Source: Methanosarcinaceae archaeon (GTDB lineage: Archaea > Halobacteriota > Methanosarcinia > Methanosarcinales > Methanosarcinaceae). Taken from it: DNA of 6,478 bases. The DNA lies in the NCBI GenBank assembly GCA_030596385.1, contig JAUVKD010000052.1, positions 1 to 6,478 of the forward strand, read 5' to 3'. The notes beneath the pieces are model-generated. The model was given only the letters and a program-made list of their open reading frames with translations, searched no databases and was not told the DNA's origin. The position numbers and the translations under genes are program-made. Positions 5,172 through 6,478 of the stretch are shown here, piece by piece; position 1 is the first letter of the stretch; each line of letters opens with the position of its first letter.

Positions 5172-6478
5172 CTATGTTAACTTCATTTGCATTACTATTC
5201 CCTTTAACTCGTCTCCAATTTTTCTATCAAATTTCAACACCAAAATTACGTATACTAATCCACCCAGAACAACTGGAACAAGCGTCAACCACACATTAGA
5301 CAGCGGTATGAAAAGACGATACATGCCCACAACAATTGACATCACAATGGATGCTTTTACAATATTCAGTAAACTATTATACTCCATTCGTATTGTCATT
5401 GTTGATGATAATACCTGCCGGGCTAAAATCGCATTTATCACCATGGTCAAAAGAGTTGCAAGTGCAGCTCCTGAAATGCCCATCAATGGAATCAATGTTA
5501 AATTCAGTATTATATTGGCGGAAGCTGCTGCAACTGTCACTTTGAATGCCTCTTTTACGCGGTCTAATGCGCTTAAATATGCTCCAAAAAAATATACAAA
5601 TATGTTTACTATCTGCACACTCAATAGAATCACAAGAGTGCCATACCCTTTTGCAAAATCAGATCCATAGAAAAAATACAATAGTTTATCTCCTAACAAG
5701 AGTCCGCCAGCGAAAACTGGCACGGCAAATATCAGTGAATATGTAAATGCCCGGGAGAGTGACTCTTCTATATGTCTAGTGTCACCAATTTTCCCCCATC
5801 GACTGATCTTTGGCCACAGTGTTGCCTGAATGGCAACTGTTGTAATCACCGCTACTGAAGTAAATTGGAATACAACGCGATACACTCCTATCTCTGCATT
5901 ATTTAGAAAATAACCAATCATAACTGTATCTGCATAAGAGTAGATCATAGCGCCGCTTGAAGTTAAAAATATCCAAAACGAAAAAGTGAACAGGCTTTTA
6001 ATATGTCTCAATTCAAAAGATACAAAACGTAAATCAAAAAAGCGCAGTTCTATGATGGTGAAAACAACCAATCCGGCAACGAACCCACCCGCCAGGCCCG
6101 CAACACCAAATCCATAAAAAACTGCGACTACTTGAACAAGAATACGTGTAACATTATTAATAAATCCACATGTGTTATGTATTCCCATTTTCCCACGACC
6201 AGCTACCCCACTTGAAACAGCGCCAGCAAAAACCGACATGATCAACGCTAATAAAAGCCAGTTGAACGTACCTGCACTATTAAAATCTACAAAATAGCTG
6301 CGAAAGGTAATCAGGGATAGTACAACTACGATTACAAATAAAGAACGCAATACAAAGAATGCACTGAAATAAGCGTCAGTTTCTTCCCCTTCACTGATAC
6401 GCTTAATTGCTGCTACTCCAAATCCCCCATCAGTTATCATGTTAATGATCCCAAAGTATGCCATAAAAAGGAAATAGC
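5172..6478 (-). CDS. Wzx-type polysaccharide/oligosaccharide flippase, N-terminus cut by window edge
   Basis: This is an integral membrane protein of the MATE/MVF superfamily that flips lipid-linked oligosaccharides across the cytoplasmic membrane. The frame is open to the window edge. Residues before the ATG at 6464 (YFLF) continue the membrane segment YFGIINMITDGGFGVA, so that ATG is internal and roughly the first 40-50 residues are missing. At least 434 residues are visible, with about twelve hydrophobic segments. Family features include ADTVMIGYFLNNAEIGVYRV, FYGSDFAKGYGTLVILL, a small-residue-rich YLSALDRVKEAF turn, and NIILNLTLIPLMGISGAALAT. The tail is basic and soluble (KFDRKIGDELKGIVMQMK). 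It lies in the same direction as the Pse operon, 175 nt upstream of its first ATG, and probably exports the glycan that carries the sugar. Its G+C content is visibly lower than that of the SDR genes. The substrate cannot be read from the sequence. Confidence 0.88.
   Translation of the reverse strand, partial: YFLFMAYFGIINMITDGGFGVAAIKRISEGEETDAYFSAFFVLRSLFVIVVVLSLITFRSYFVDFNSAGTFNWLLLALIMSVFAGAVSSGVAGRGKMGIHNTCGFINNVTRILVQVVAVFYGFGVAGLAGGFVAGLVVFTIIELRFFDLRFVSFELRHIKSLFTFSFWIFLTSSGAMIYSYADTVMIGYFLNNAEIGVYRVVFQFTSVAVITTVAIQATLWPKISRWGKIGDTRHIEESLSRAFTYSLIFAVPVFAGGLLLGDKLLYFFYGSDFAKGYGTLVILLSVQIVNIFVYFFGAYLSALDRVKEAFKVTVAAASANIILNLTLIPLMGISGAALATLLTMVINAILARQVLSSTMTIRMEYNSLLNIVKASIVMSIVVGMYRLFIPLSNVWLTLVPVVLGGLVYVILVLKFDRKIGDELKGIVMQMKLT

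Noticed and set aside
1475..5746. Several plus-strand open frames (for example 1475-1708, 2009-2203, 3572-3952, 4533-4775, 4742-5032, 5137-5670).
   Set aside because: They lie wholly or mostly opposite conserved minus-strand genes, show no recognisable domain and read like antisense shadows.

Overview
The window is one arm of a surface-glycan locus. Every gene I can support lies on the minus strand, so transcription runs from high to low coordinates. In transcription order they are: a lipid-linked oligosaccharide flippase (5'-truncated by the window edge); a CapD/PseB-like short-chain dehydrogenase (SDR); a second SDR with an unusual Thr-Cys-Met active-site motif; a PseC-type PLP aminotransferase; an SpsF-type cytidylyltransferase; a small formyltransferase; and the first half of pseudaminic acid synthase PseI, which runs off the window at base 1. 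No RNA genes, CRISPR arrays, insertion sequences or long repeats were seen. There is no gene-free stretch longer than about 175 bases.

The six genes from about 4996 down to 1 are packed like one operon, with gaps of 28, 5, 18, 3 and 52 nt. Together they fit synthesis of CMP-activated pseudaminic acid (Pse), a nine-carbon bacterial and archaeal sialic-acid-like sugar. The two SDRs would make the 4-keto-6-deoxy-L-altro intermediate from UDP-GlcNAc. PseC would aminate it at C4. An N-acyl group would be added to that amine, PseI would condense the freed sugar with phosphoenolpyruvate, and the SpsF-type enzyme would load it on CMP. The usual GNAT acetyltransferase (PseH) and the UDP-sugar hydrolase (PseG) are not in the window. 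A formyltransferase sits where PseH/PseG usually lie, which suggests a 7-N-formyl Pse. The paired SDRs recall the two-enzyme Pen/Pal route of Bacillus thuringiensis rather than a single PseB.

Organism: no marker gene is present. Base composition is mixed, from about one third G+C in the formyltransferase and flippase to over half in parts of the SDR genes. Ribosome binding sites built on GGTG(AT) and an AT-rich leader with a TATA-like element would suit a methanogenic archaeon of the Methanosarcinales type. This is tentative, and a Firmicute or another bacterium is not excluded.

Several starts need correction. Three genes have an upstream in-frame TTG, but a better ATG lies just downstream. 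The formyltransferase has no usable ATG at its true N-terminus and probably starts at an ATT.
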